Below, one piece after another: positions 30,882 to 49,873 of a DNA stretch of 64,000 nucleotides. Below the pieces are notes generated by a model. That model made no database searches, was not told where the DNA came from, and saw only the letters and a list, made by a program, of their open reading frames with translations. A program made the position numbers and the translations under genes. How positions within the stretch are numbered: position 1 is the first letter of the stretch; each line of letters opens with the position of its first letter. This DNA comes from Lota lota (Eukaryota; Chordata; Actinopteri; Gadiformes; Lotidae): NCBI GenBank assembly GCA_026745465.1, contig JACYXH010000347.1:7501-71500 (forward strand), written 5' to 3'.

Positions 30882-33800
30882 ATGAAGTGCCATTATGAAA
30901 TTTTGGGGGTGAAACGGGACGCAGGAGACGATGATCTCAAGAAATCCTATCGCAGATTGGCATTGCAATGGCATCCTGGTGAGTTGATACCCCGATGAAG
31001 TGACATGGACTTTATCAAGACAATGGTGCGATCAGCATCATCTCAGACGTTCTTCTAAGTATGATTGAGCTTTTCCCTAACACAGATCATTGCGCACACT
31101 CTTGATTGCTACATTTTATGATCACATACATTTACAGTTGTGTATGTGTTATGAACTCTGAACAATGGTACCCTTCTCCCGTTGAACAGACAAGAACCTG
31201 GACAATGCGGAGGAGGCATCAGAGCACTTCAAGCTCATCCAGGCAGCCTACGAGGTGCTGAGTGATCCTCAAGAAAGAGCCTGGTACACGATTTACACAA
31301 ATTCCACATTATCAGTTTGTATACATATAATAGCTGCACATGTGACCCATCTACTATACTATTGGGGTCCTATAGAGGGCACATTTGAGGTTTTACCTCC
31401 TTTCTGGGTACATAACTACCCACATAAGTGGGTAAAATATACTATGACTAGAATACTTCAAGTAAAGAATGAAGAGATCTGAACAATACATCATTGCCTT
31501 CTCTCCATGGCAGGTACGACAACCACAGAGAGGCCCTGCTGAAGGGAGGAGTGAGCGGGGAGTACCGCGACGACAGCGTGGATCTGCTACACTTCTTCAC
31601 CGTCGCCTGCTACTCCGGCTTTGGGGACGATGAGAAGGTGGGCTGTTCAATGTTGTGACGATCAGTGCAACTACTCACAGGCGGGGGTGTATAACATGTA
31701 AGGGCCGCACTGACTGTGGCAGACAGATGTTTCGGGGGTTTCCTTTGCGTCATTGAGGTTTTTATGAATATGAAAGGGTTGCTATTACAGAACATTAAAA
31801 CATTATTCATTGAAGAACTAGTGGACTGGAGTGTGACAGGCAGCACCACACTTGTACCTACCACCAACATAGGGGCGTATGCATGAGCTACAGGCTTCAT
31901 TTCCTTTCATTTGAAGTTATGCACGCGTTTTGTTATATTGATAATATATTGGATTGCGTACAGATTTTGAATTGGGTGCTTGGCTGTAGTTGACTGCTGT
32001 TCTAGTTTAGTACCACCAGGGTGCAGCATAAGTATTATTTTCCACGAATGGGGCCGCTGTTTGGGGACATTCAATAGAGCTACATTTCAATAATGAATGT
32101 GTGTTGGCTTGTTAAGCCCTTTGAGACTAAAGAAGAGTACTTTACTTATTCTCCAGCTATTGCAAATTAGGAAAGTGTTAAATTATTACCTTATTTCCAC
32201 AAAAAAATTTTTTAGCAGCATTAAAATTTCTTTTTGCTAAATTACTGCACACTACAAGATTATGCGCACTAAGTAACTATCGAAAATATTGCAGACATCA
32301 AGGTCAAATACTGTAAAATAATGCTTGACCTAGCTGTTGTGCGTTATCCCTCTCACATTTCTCTGTCCCCTCATCTCTCATGTCCAGGGTTTCTACACTG
32401 TGTACCGCAGCCTGTTTGAGTCCATTGTCAAGGAGGAGATGGAGCACAGCAAGGATGAAGACGAGGACGACGACGAAGGCTTCCCCTCCTTCGGAGACTC
32501 CCAGAGTGACTACGATACGGTGAGTCATCGTCGAGGAGCCCATCATAAGAACGTCACAATGCTGACAGATGTCATCACATTGGAGCCTTTAAACAGCATA
32601 CAGTTCTAAAAGAATCAAGATAGGCAACTATCAAAAAACACCAAGAATTAGGAGGTTTAGGTCAAAGACCGAATTCGTTACGGGTTAGAAATTCGATTTT
32701 CTCATATTCAATTGTTTCGTAACATTCCTGTACTCGGAACTCATAGAATAAACGTAAGCGTATCGAAACTAACATCACTATTAGTAGTTCGCAAGGAAAG
32801 GCCAAATTCACAGTTAAACTTTTTTTTTTTTACTCCACATCTAGCATTTCATTAGCCAACAATTCTATCCGCTTGAATCTTAAAGCAATAAGCAAGCATA
32901 CTAAGACGATCCAAAAACATAACTTTAGAACCAGAATCAGAATCCTGTGTGTATAACGCAATCAAAGACCTGACCCAATCATTGCGCGTTAAATCATTCC
33001 CCCCCCGCCCCCCCCCTTCCGTCCACCAGGTGGTGCACCTGTTCTACGGCTACTGGCAGAGCTTCTGCACGCGGAAGACCTTTGCCTGGAAGGAGGACTA
33101 CGACACGCGGCAGGCGTCCAACCGCTGGGAGAAGCGCGCCATGGAGAAGGAGAACAAGAAGACGCGCGAGAAGGCCCGCAAGGAGCGCAACGAGCTGGTG
33201 CGCCAGCTGGTGGCCTACGTGCGCAAGCGCGACCGGCGCGTGCAGGCCCACAAGGTGCTGGTGGAGGAGCAGAACGCAGAGAAGGCCAAGAAGGCGGAGG
33301 AGATGCGGCGGCAGCAGAAGCTCGACCACGCCAAGTGGGTGTTGCTGGGTGGGGCGGAGGGACTGGAAGGCTCGACAAGATGGATGGATGGGCTGGAGGG
33401 ATGGATGGCTGGATAGACAAGATGAATGGATGGGCTAGATGAATGGATGGACTGGAGGGATGGATGGATAGAGGGGATTGGATGGATAGCTGGATAGACA
33501 AGATGAATGGATGGACTGGAGGGATAGATGATGTGTTGGGTGATGCTGTGTGTCAGTGATGCTGTGTCCTCGGTGATGCTGTGCCCTCGGTGATGCTGTG
33601 CCCTCGGTGATGCTGTGCCCTCGGTGATGCTGTGTCCTCGGTGATGCTGTGCCCTCGGTGACGCTGTGCCCTCGGTGACGCTGTGCCCTCCCACTGTGTG
33701 GCAGGCTGGCGGGGGAGTACAAGGAGCAGAGCTGGGCGGCCATGTCGGAGCTGGAGAAGGAGCTGCAGCAGATGGAGGCGCAGTACGGGAAGGAGTTTGG

Positions 33801-35899
33801 AGACGCGTCGGAGAGCGAGGAGGAGGAGGAGGAGGAGGGTGTCGATGGGCAAGACAAAGCCAACGGAGGAGGAGAAGGTGGGGGCGCCTGACCTTTTGTT
33901 TAGGACAAAATCAATGAGTTCCTGGAGTATGACTTGAGAGTCAATTTTTCATCGTTTTCATTATGAATGCAAAGTGTTATGGAAGTTAGCATTTATGATG
34001 AAAACAACTCCCTTGTCTCCTGTCGGGGATTAATCTATATCTTACCGTCGTATTGTGTCTTGTCTTTCTGTCCGGTGGGGTTGTACGGATGCAGGCCGAC
34101 CTGGTGAAGATGAGCTGGTGGTGGAATACTACGATGACCTGTACTGTCCAGCGTGCGATAAATCCTTCAAGTCTGAGAAAGCGTGAGTAGCTCATGTTGC
34201 TCCCGGGCTGCATTTTTCCAACAGGAGCAGCAATGCAACAGATGACTCGTTAGGGATTATTACTAGAAGCTGGCTTCAAGAGGCGTGTGTGTTTCATCAA
34301 CAGCATGATGAACCACGAGAAGTCCAAAAAGCACAAGGAGATGGCGGCGTTACTTCGGCAACAGCTGGAAGAGGAAGACGACACGCTTGGCTTGAACTCT
34401 GAAGGGAAAAGCAAGGGAGAGGAAGAGGAGGAAGAGGCAGAGGAACAGGGGCCAAGGATGAAGTATGACTCTCATCCATCCACTCTGTGGGGGTTAACGT
34501 TACAGGCCTCCTGCAGTTTGCTGTTCAGTGTTAACGATGGCGGCTCACCGACCGCACAGAGGCGATGATAGGATAGTGAGATGTTGTGTGTGTCCCCCAA
34601 CTCAGGCTGTCCAAAAAGCAGAAGAAGAAGAAGAAACTGCAGAAGGCGGAGCAAGTGAGTACACAGTCTGGGGCTCATTGGCTGGGTGTTCGGAGTGCCC
34701 TCGCTCGATTGGTTGAAATACTGACTACACGATGAGAGTACAATAATACGTTGATCACCACAATAAATATAGTTATTTTACAGATACCGATATTCATAAG
34801 CTGCTAAATGTGGATGCTGATATCCATCCATGCCATCTTTTTTTGGGGGTGATGTCAGCTGATGTACGATATGCATAACGCTGTGTATGACGACACTCGT
34901 TCTGCCTCAGCAGCATACTGCAGGAGAGGGAGAGGTGGTGGAAGAGAAGGAGGAGAGGAAGGAGGAGGAGAAGGAGGAAGAGACGGCTAAGTCCCACTGT
35001 GAAGATGAGTCCGAACCAACGAAAGAGTCCACGCCGGAGTCCCAGGGGCAGGCAACCCCTCCCCCTACAGAGGTCAAAAGGTGAGTGAGTCCATCCACTA
35101 ACTTTAATAATCAAATAATACACAAACACAATGTCCTGGGGCCGCAGAGGAATTCCCTGCCTTAGCGATAATAACGTCCCATTAACCCTGCATGTTGTTT
35201 AAATTAAGATCTCTTCTCTCCCCCCCCCCCCCCCCTCCCGTTGTCTATACGATGACCCAGCAGTCCAGCTGGGACCAAGGGAAAGAAGGGAGGAGGAAAG
35301 GAGAAGAAGGTGGTCCAGATGAGCTCGACGGAGGGTAAACAGGAGGTATGTCGTCCGTATGATTGTGTTATGATTACAGTGTACCGAACGTTCAGTTAGT
35401 TAGGACCAGCGGAGAATAAAATCACCTCAACTTAGGTTCACACTGCGGTTATCTGTGGAGATTTCAGCAAGTCACAAAATCTCGGAGGTGCTGAAAAATA
35501 AGTATGGCGAGGAGTTCTCTAGGCAATCAGGAACTTATTTTCCACATGGAATTCGCTGACCGCTTAAGACATACATTTTTTCAAACATCTGGTCAGTTAA
35601 CATGATATGGCGTCATCAAAATCCCATATCCTTTATGGTCAGTATCTTCTAAACACAGGATGAATGCACTGTATAATGAGCGATGGAAAGACCAGAAGAT
35701 ATGCATTTCCCACACCAAACCCCTTCTGCTATGTCCTCTACAGAAGGATGGGATCCTCCACTGTGTCACCTGCAACTACGAGTTCTCCACCAGGAACAAG
35801 CTGTTTGACCACCTGAAGACCACCGGCCATGCCACGCCCCTGTCCTCTGGCGCCGCCCCCCCCAGCAAGAGCAAGAAGGACAAGAAGAAGGCCAGATAA
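30882..35899 (+). CDS. dnajc21: DnaJ homolog subfamily C member 21
   Basis: DNAJC21 (yeast Jjj1) is a J-domain co-chaperone of HSP70 that recycles factors during cytoplasmic 60S maturation; human loss causes bone-marrow failure. Coding exons: 30882-30978, 31190-31283, 31514-31637, 32388-32519, 33030-33334, 33705-33877, 34095-34182, 34304-34462, 34606-34654, 34911-35080, 35261-35345 and 35744-35899. Phases agree, giving 543 aa. The J domain occupies residues 1-68 with [10 protein letters not shown]; the HPD motif is split by the first intron (WHP|DKN). [10 protein letters not shown] and [27 protein letters not shown] are family blocks. Two C2H2-type fingers are seen, YCPACDKSF...NHEKSKKH and HCVTCNYEF...HLKTTGH. 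Acidic and lysine-rich linkers lie between them. The start of exon 34911 could be three bases later, because the acceptor is CAGCAG. Confidence 0.95.
33355..33703 (+). repeat. (GGAT)n and 18-bp minisatellite in a dnajc21 intron
   Basis: Degenerate GGAT repeats (33375-33530) are followed by about eight copies of the 18-bp unit gtgatgctgtgccctcgg (33557-33690), which runs up to the acceptor of exon 33705-33877. No AG occurs in the sense strand for 147 nt before the splice site. Confidence 0.88.
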
Positions 35900-36404
35900 C
35901 AGATGGTGTGCCTGAACACCGAGAGTGGTTTGACTTTTTCGTGGATCCAGAAGATGGAAATGACCATTTACCTCGGGGGGGAGACATCTCAAGGAGACGT
36001 ATTGTGGAAAATGCTCTGAGATGCTTTTAGTGTTTTGTGTGGCAGTGAGTGTTGTGCGATGCATATTTAAGAGAGATTGGTTTTCTGTACATCTGCGTGT
36101 CCCTTTATTAGAAATAATGTACTTCATCCTACATCAGAAAGGAAGAACCTTCTAGAAGTGTAATGGTTGCGGCTGGTTGAGAGACCCTCTCCAGTGAGGG
36201 ATTCATTCCATCTGTTGAAGGTCTCGTGTTGATTTGAGTGGCGTTCAGAAATTGGAACAGAAAAACCATTTGGTCCGATTGCTCTCCGTATCTTCCGTTT
36301 CCCGTCAACAATAGGCCTTTCTTTATTTATTTATCATTCACAGCATGTGACATGCCAGCCATAGACATATTTTACTGAAATTTGCCCAAAGCAAACCTCA
36401 TTGT

Positions 36405-36470
36405 AATAAAATCTGGGCTGTACATTATTAAAAAATGGGTGGTCAATCCAAAGAACAATGTTATAATAAA
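36405..36470 (+). terminator. dnajc21: Two dnajc21 poly(A) signals
   Basis: AATAAA occurs at 36405-36410 and again at 36465-36470, each in a similar context (ataataaaatct-like), about 500-570 nt after the stop codon. They probably allow alternative 3' ends. Confidence 0.45.
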
Positions 36471-37001
36471 ATCTAAAGATATACAATGAAAGTATAGCAG
36501 TACAATTTGTGAATCATAAAATGTGTTTCTACAGCCCGCTACCATTGCCATTTTAAAACCAGCTACATTACATGGTTCTTTATAAAGTGCAATAATTGCT
36601 ATCAAGATTAATGATCAATTTTCCACACACTACATCTATATCTCTTTCCCTCATCTCTATCCATCTTTCTTCCTCTATATGTCTGTCTCTCCATCTCTCT
36701 CCATCTCTCTCCATCTCTGATCAGTGCCGGTATCCGTAGGTGCTAGGCTGACAGGTGGCTGCTCTCGTGTGTGAAGGTCCAATGTTTCCCACATGATCAG
36801 GTGGCAGGTTGACAACAGTCTGCATCCAAACAGCCACGACCAAGGCTGGCCAAAAAAAAATTAGTTCAATTCAGACCCTGAAAACATGTGTTTGCCCTTT
36901 GACCCCCAACGGTGTGGGCCTAAGTGAACCGGTTGGTCGGTGTAGAGTGGGGTTTCATTCTTGCAGGCCTATGTTGTGAGACGGGCCACAGGCGGGCGGT
37001 G
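36471..37001. other. Convergent 3' regions of dnajc21 and agxt2
   Basis: No gene is seen. The right part should be the agxt2 3' UTR. No AATAAA exists on the minus strand nearer than two overlapping copies at 36322-36331, inside the dnajc21 3' region, so the two 3' UTRs may overlap. A CT-rich stretch lies at 36640-36720. Confidence 0.4.
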
Positions 37002-45532
<8,531 letters not shown>

Positions 45533-46421
45533 GCTGGCGACAGCTCCTGCTGCTCTGCGGCCTGCAGCTTTTTCTTCCACAGATAGTGACGATGGGCGGA
45601 AGGCATCCAGCCAATCACACCGCGACAACCATTATTTACCTTCACAATTTACAGATATCATCTGCGTTCGCTTAAGTGAATCACAAACCCCATTTTTTGG
45701 AGTCATTAAGAGTTCCTTTACCCATCTTCAAAATCACAATAATGCAACCTTTCAGCTATTGCAGGAAAATACGGAGCTATAAACGATTTATATATATATA
45801 TATATATAGGTAGGCACAAAGGCTGCATTCCAATGAGGTCATGGGAGCGACTTCGGGCCCCTGTTTCTATCCACCAAATTCCGTTGCCCTGGGATTCTTT
45901 TTTAGCGGGGACAAGTTACTCACTAGTAATGTACTAGGCCTGAATAAGAAGAAAATAGCTTTTCTTTTATTGGTTGTAACAACCCTCCATGTGGGGCACT
46001 GGGTGTTTGAAAAGACGGGGACATATCCCCCTCCTATTTTTTATTCAGTGAATGCAAAGGACTCGAAAACAACCTGCATTTTACTAGGGCATCTGGGTTA
46101 GATACCAGAGGCCTACAGTGTCATAAATTGCTCTGGATTAAAGCGTCTACATAACTAAACAGCAACTAGTCGGAAGTGAGCAGTCCTGGTTTGAGTAGGG
46201 GTTCGGTTTGGAGGTCTGCTTCATCGAGGTCCTTGTCCAACGCGTGTCATAGTATAGATCTGGCGACCTCCTAAAACATGGTGATTCCACAGTTGTCAAG
46301 AGAGATCGGTCTGCCTCTGGCGGTACTAACCGCTAGCCTCCGAAGAGAACTTCTCCGTCAGTTCCATCCAGTTCCATGCGGAGGTTCTGGCACAGTGCCA
46401 GAGATGAGGTGACGTAATCTT

Positions 46422-46660
<239 letters not shown>

Positions 46661-47750
46661 AGTGTGCACAGAGGGAAGTGAGATATAACTTATTAAAATT
46701 GTCCGACAATAATTATCCTGTATAGTTACAGGAGAGCACAGTTAAAAATTGTTGCATCTGAAATTTCAGAGGAAGCCAGTTAGCCATTTGTCGATAACAC
46801 AAACTCAAGGATTTCGCCCATGTACCTCATTGGACGGCAATGAAACCTTTAATACAACCATGTTATTGTTATTGCCCATGTGGGTGTGGAGTGTGCAGTC
46901 AACCAGCTAGACCTACACACACACACACACACACACACCGTTGTTCTATAATAAGTAAAGAACATGCACACTGAATGAATCATTCAATGAGCACCTGTTC
47001 TCTCTTGACTCTCGCTTCCTACCCTGCATGTGTGTGGTTTGGGATGACCCTTGGTCCTATTTTTGAGTTGTTAGTGTTATGTTCATCGTTCTTTGTGTGC
47101 CATTTGTGTAACATTTTAACCAGCTCGCAGCTTAAAAAGGACCTGTTCATATGTGTATGATGCTGAGTTCAATGCTGAGCGATAGGGATTTCAATAATGT
47201 TATCAATAAAATAACATCCTATAACTGATATTCTACAAATAAAAAAATGATGCCCGGCCCGGACCTCTCTCTTTGTTTACAAGAATCGTACTATCGACCC
47301 ACTCATGCCACCCAGCCACCCGTTTAAGTGGAACACTGTTGTTGAGTTGTTTTGCTTTATTGATTGTTGTGTTTGCTTAATTGGATGTGTGGGTGTGGTC
47401 CCTGCAGATTGGTTTAAAGATCAGCGAACCCCTTCAGTTAAGGTCAATGCATTGCTGCAGTACTGAGTAACTCAGGATAGCTGCTTCACCATTTAGAGCA
47501 AGAACCTTCACCTCCTCTCAGTGGTATGGAAAGGGAAGAGAACATTAATCAAATTGATTTATGATTTGATAGTGTCAGTACCTGAAATGTCTACTGCAAA
47601 CGTAGGCCTACTTGGTTCAATCCAAGTTGAAGAACGTTGGAGAGCAACGGGCATTTCTTTCTTACAGCAAGAGATTCTTGATTCTCTCTCTCTCTCTCTC
47701 TCTTGGCAACAGATCCTTCTTCAATCATTCTGTGGGCTGAGATGTTCCAA

Positions 47751-48144
47751 TATATTCAGTGTATCGTCGCCTTTGTGCTTTGAAGACTTACGGTACTTCT
47801 TACGTGTCTCGTAACTCTTCCCATGATCGTGCTTATTAGACATCAACTAAACTCCTCCCGCATAGTCAGCCGGTTTAAGATTAGCGAGATAAAAACATAG
47901 AAAGAGACAAAAGTTCAACACCATGCATTTCTATTTGATCTTTTTGCAGCTTGATTGACACACATCACTGAATTAAAGTTACCCGTAGTACACCAACTGT
48001 ACGAAGAGATTCAGTCGGACCCTCTGGATAGCTACTGAGTTGATGCTTAATAAAGCATGATCATGGGAAGAGTTACAAGATGTATATAAGAAGGTGTACC
48101 CCGTGAGTCCTCAAAGCACACAGGGGAAGATACAGGGTTGTATA
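47751..48144. repeat. Large imperfect inverted repeat (about 100-bp arms)
   Basis: 47751-47848 is similar to the reverse complement of 48038-48144. It includes the exact block taactcttcccatgatc/gatcatgggaagagtta and the block gtgctttga/tcaaagcac. About 190 bp separate the arms. It could be two opposed copies of a repeat or a non-autonomous foldback element. It lies just beyond the prlr 3' end. Confidence 0.7.
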
Positions 48145-48252
48145 GCAACAGGGGGAAGGGAACATGCGTCTTCTCTAGATTGGACACCGGTGTGACGGAG
48201 GACCTGGGGCAATGCAGGAGGAACCACACCTTTGAGTCACATATTTAGACGT

Positions 48253-48258
48253 TTTATT
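48253..48258 (-). terminator. prlr: prlr poly(A) signal (AATAAA)
   Basis: On the minus strand AATAAA lies about 465 nt after the prlr stop codon. The interval 48259-48722 would be its 3' UTR. Confidence 0.5.
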
Positions 48259-48722
48259 AGTGTTTACAAATGTCAATGAATTCTATCCTTTCTTCCACAC
48301 CAACGTATAGAAGAACGTGACAGCAAGCTTGTCTTCGGCAGACAGCGACGATTGGAGCATACACAATACAATCACAACAGTCACATTGCATTCAAAACCA
48401 CATCATTTTCCCCCAAAGAATCGAAGGGATTCATTGTATTATGATTCTTTAATACAATATTTTGATGAAATCATGAGGTCTTTTAAAAAAATTAAAGTAG
48501 ATTGCTCCAGAATAAATTACATGAAATTAATGCAAAGGTCAGGAAAAATGAACGAAAACCGCTGAAAACATGTGAAAGAATATATACAATAACGCTACCA
48601 GGATGTCCTACTGGGAGCAGATCCATGTGTAGTCCTTGTGTGGAAATCGCACTGTGGGTCTTGCTAGCGAGGGGGTGCTCAGGCCCGCTGGCTGGGCCCA
48701 AAGAGTACCTAGTGTGTGGGCA

Positions 48723-49834
48723 TCATGGCCACTGCGGTGTCACATAGCCGTTCGCTGCGAGGATGATGTCCTCCTGAGGCGACACAGCAGGGGGCAGGCC
48801 TACAGACAGCTTCCCGCCCCCCGTCATCTGGCCCGGGACAGCAGGAGGCGCTGTGTAGCAGTCTTCCCTCAACAAACAGCTCTTCTCTTGCATGTCACAT
48901 GGGTGCTCCTCCTCCTCCTCCTCCTCCTGCCCTTCCTCCTCCTCCTCCTCGGTCTCTGCCTCCACGGCTCTCTGAAGCAGGAGCACGTCGGCAGAGTTCA
49001 GCCCTTTCACCCTGCTGTAGTCCTCCTCCCCCTGGGGCCCCGTCTCCCTCGGGCCCTGTGCTGAGGAGAGGGGCCGGAGCACCATCATGTTCTCCTGGTT
49101 CACCCTCTGCACCTCCACGTACTCCGTGGCCTGGGAGGGGAAGCGGGGCGGGGCCGGCAGGGCGATGGTCGTGATCGTGGTCGTCTCCCCCCCCCCCTGC
49201 TGATGCTTGTGCTCCACGCTGTGGGCCTCACCGCGGCAGTACGGCTCCTCCCGGGCATGGAGACCGGCCCGGTGCTGCTCACACATGCTGTGGCCCTGGG
49301 GGGCCCGGCGGCCCGAGGAGGGGGCCGCAGACGTTGGAGGCGGCGGCGGCGGGGGCGGAGGGAAGGAGTGGACGGAGGAGCGGAGCAGCGTGACCGTCCC
49401 CAGCGTGACCCCGTGATCCAGCGCCTTGGAGCCGGCGTACCCTTCCAGAGGAGCAGAGACCGACGGCCACGTCTTCACCCGTCCCTCCTCCTCCTCCTCC
49501 TCCTTCCCCCTCCTCCCCCACCGTTGCTTCTCCCCGTGACTCCTCCCCGCCGCCTCCTCCGCCTCCTCCTCCTCCTCCCCTCCCCCACACTTCTCTATCA
49601 GGAGCGTGTGGCTATCGCAGCTGCCGTGGCCGGAGTCGCAGTCCGACGGGGAGTTGGGGGGCTTCTCGCCCTTGGTGGTCGTGGTGACGGCGGGGGTCTC
49701 GGCCTGCATGAGCTCCTGCTTGTCGTGGCCGCTGACCTCCAGGTACACCAGCAGGTCTTCGTAGTTGGAGTGGGTGATGGGGGGGAGGCCCGGGGCCACC
49801 AGGGCATTGAAGGCCTCCTCCGACCTGCCGTTCT

Positions 49835-49873
<39 letters not shown>

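Noticed and set aside
32989-33863. Minus-strand proline/alanine-rich frames
   Set aside because: Antisense to dnajc21 exons and to the GGAT and 18-bp repeats; no independent support.
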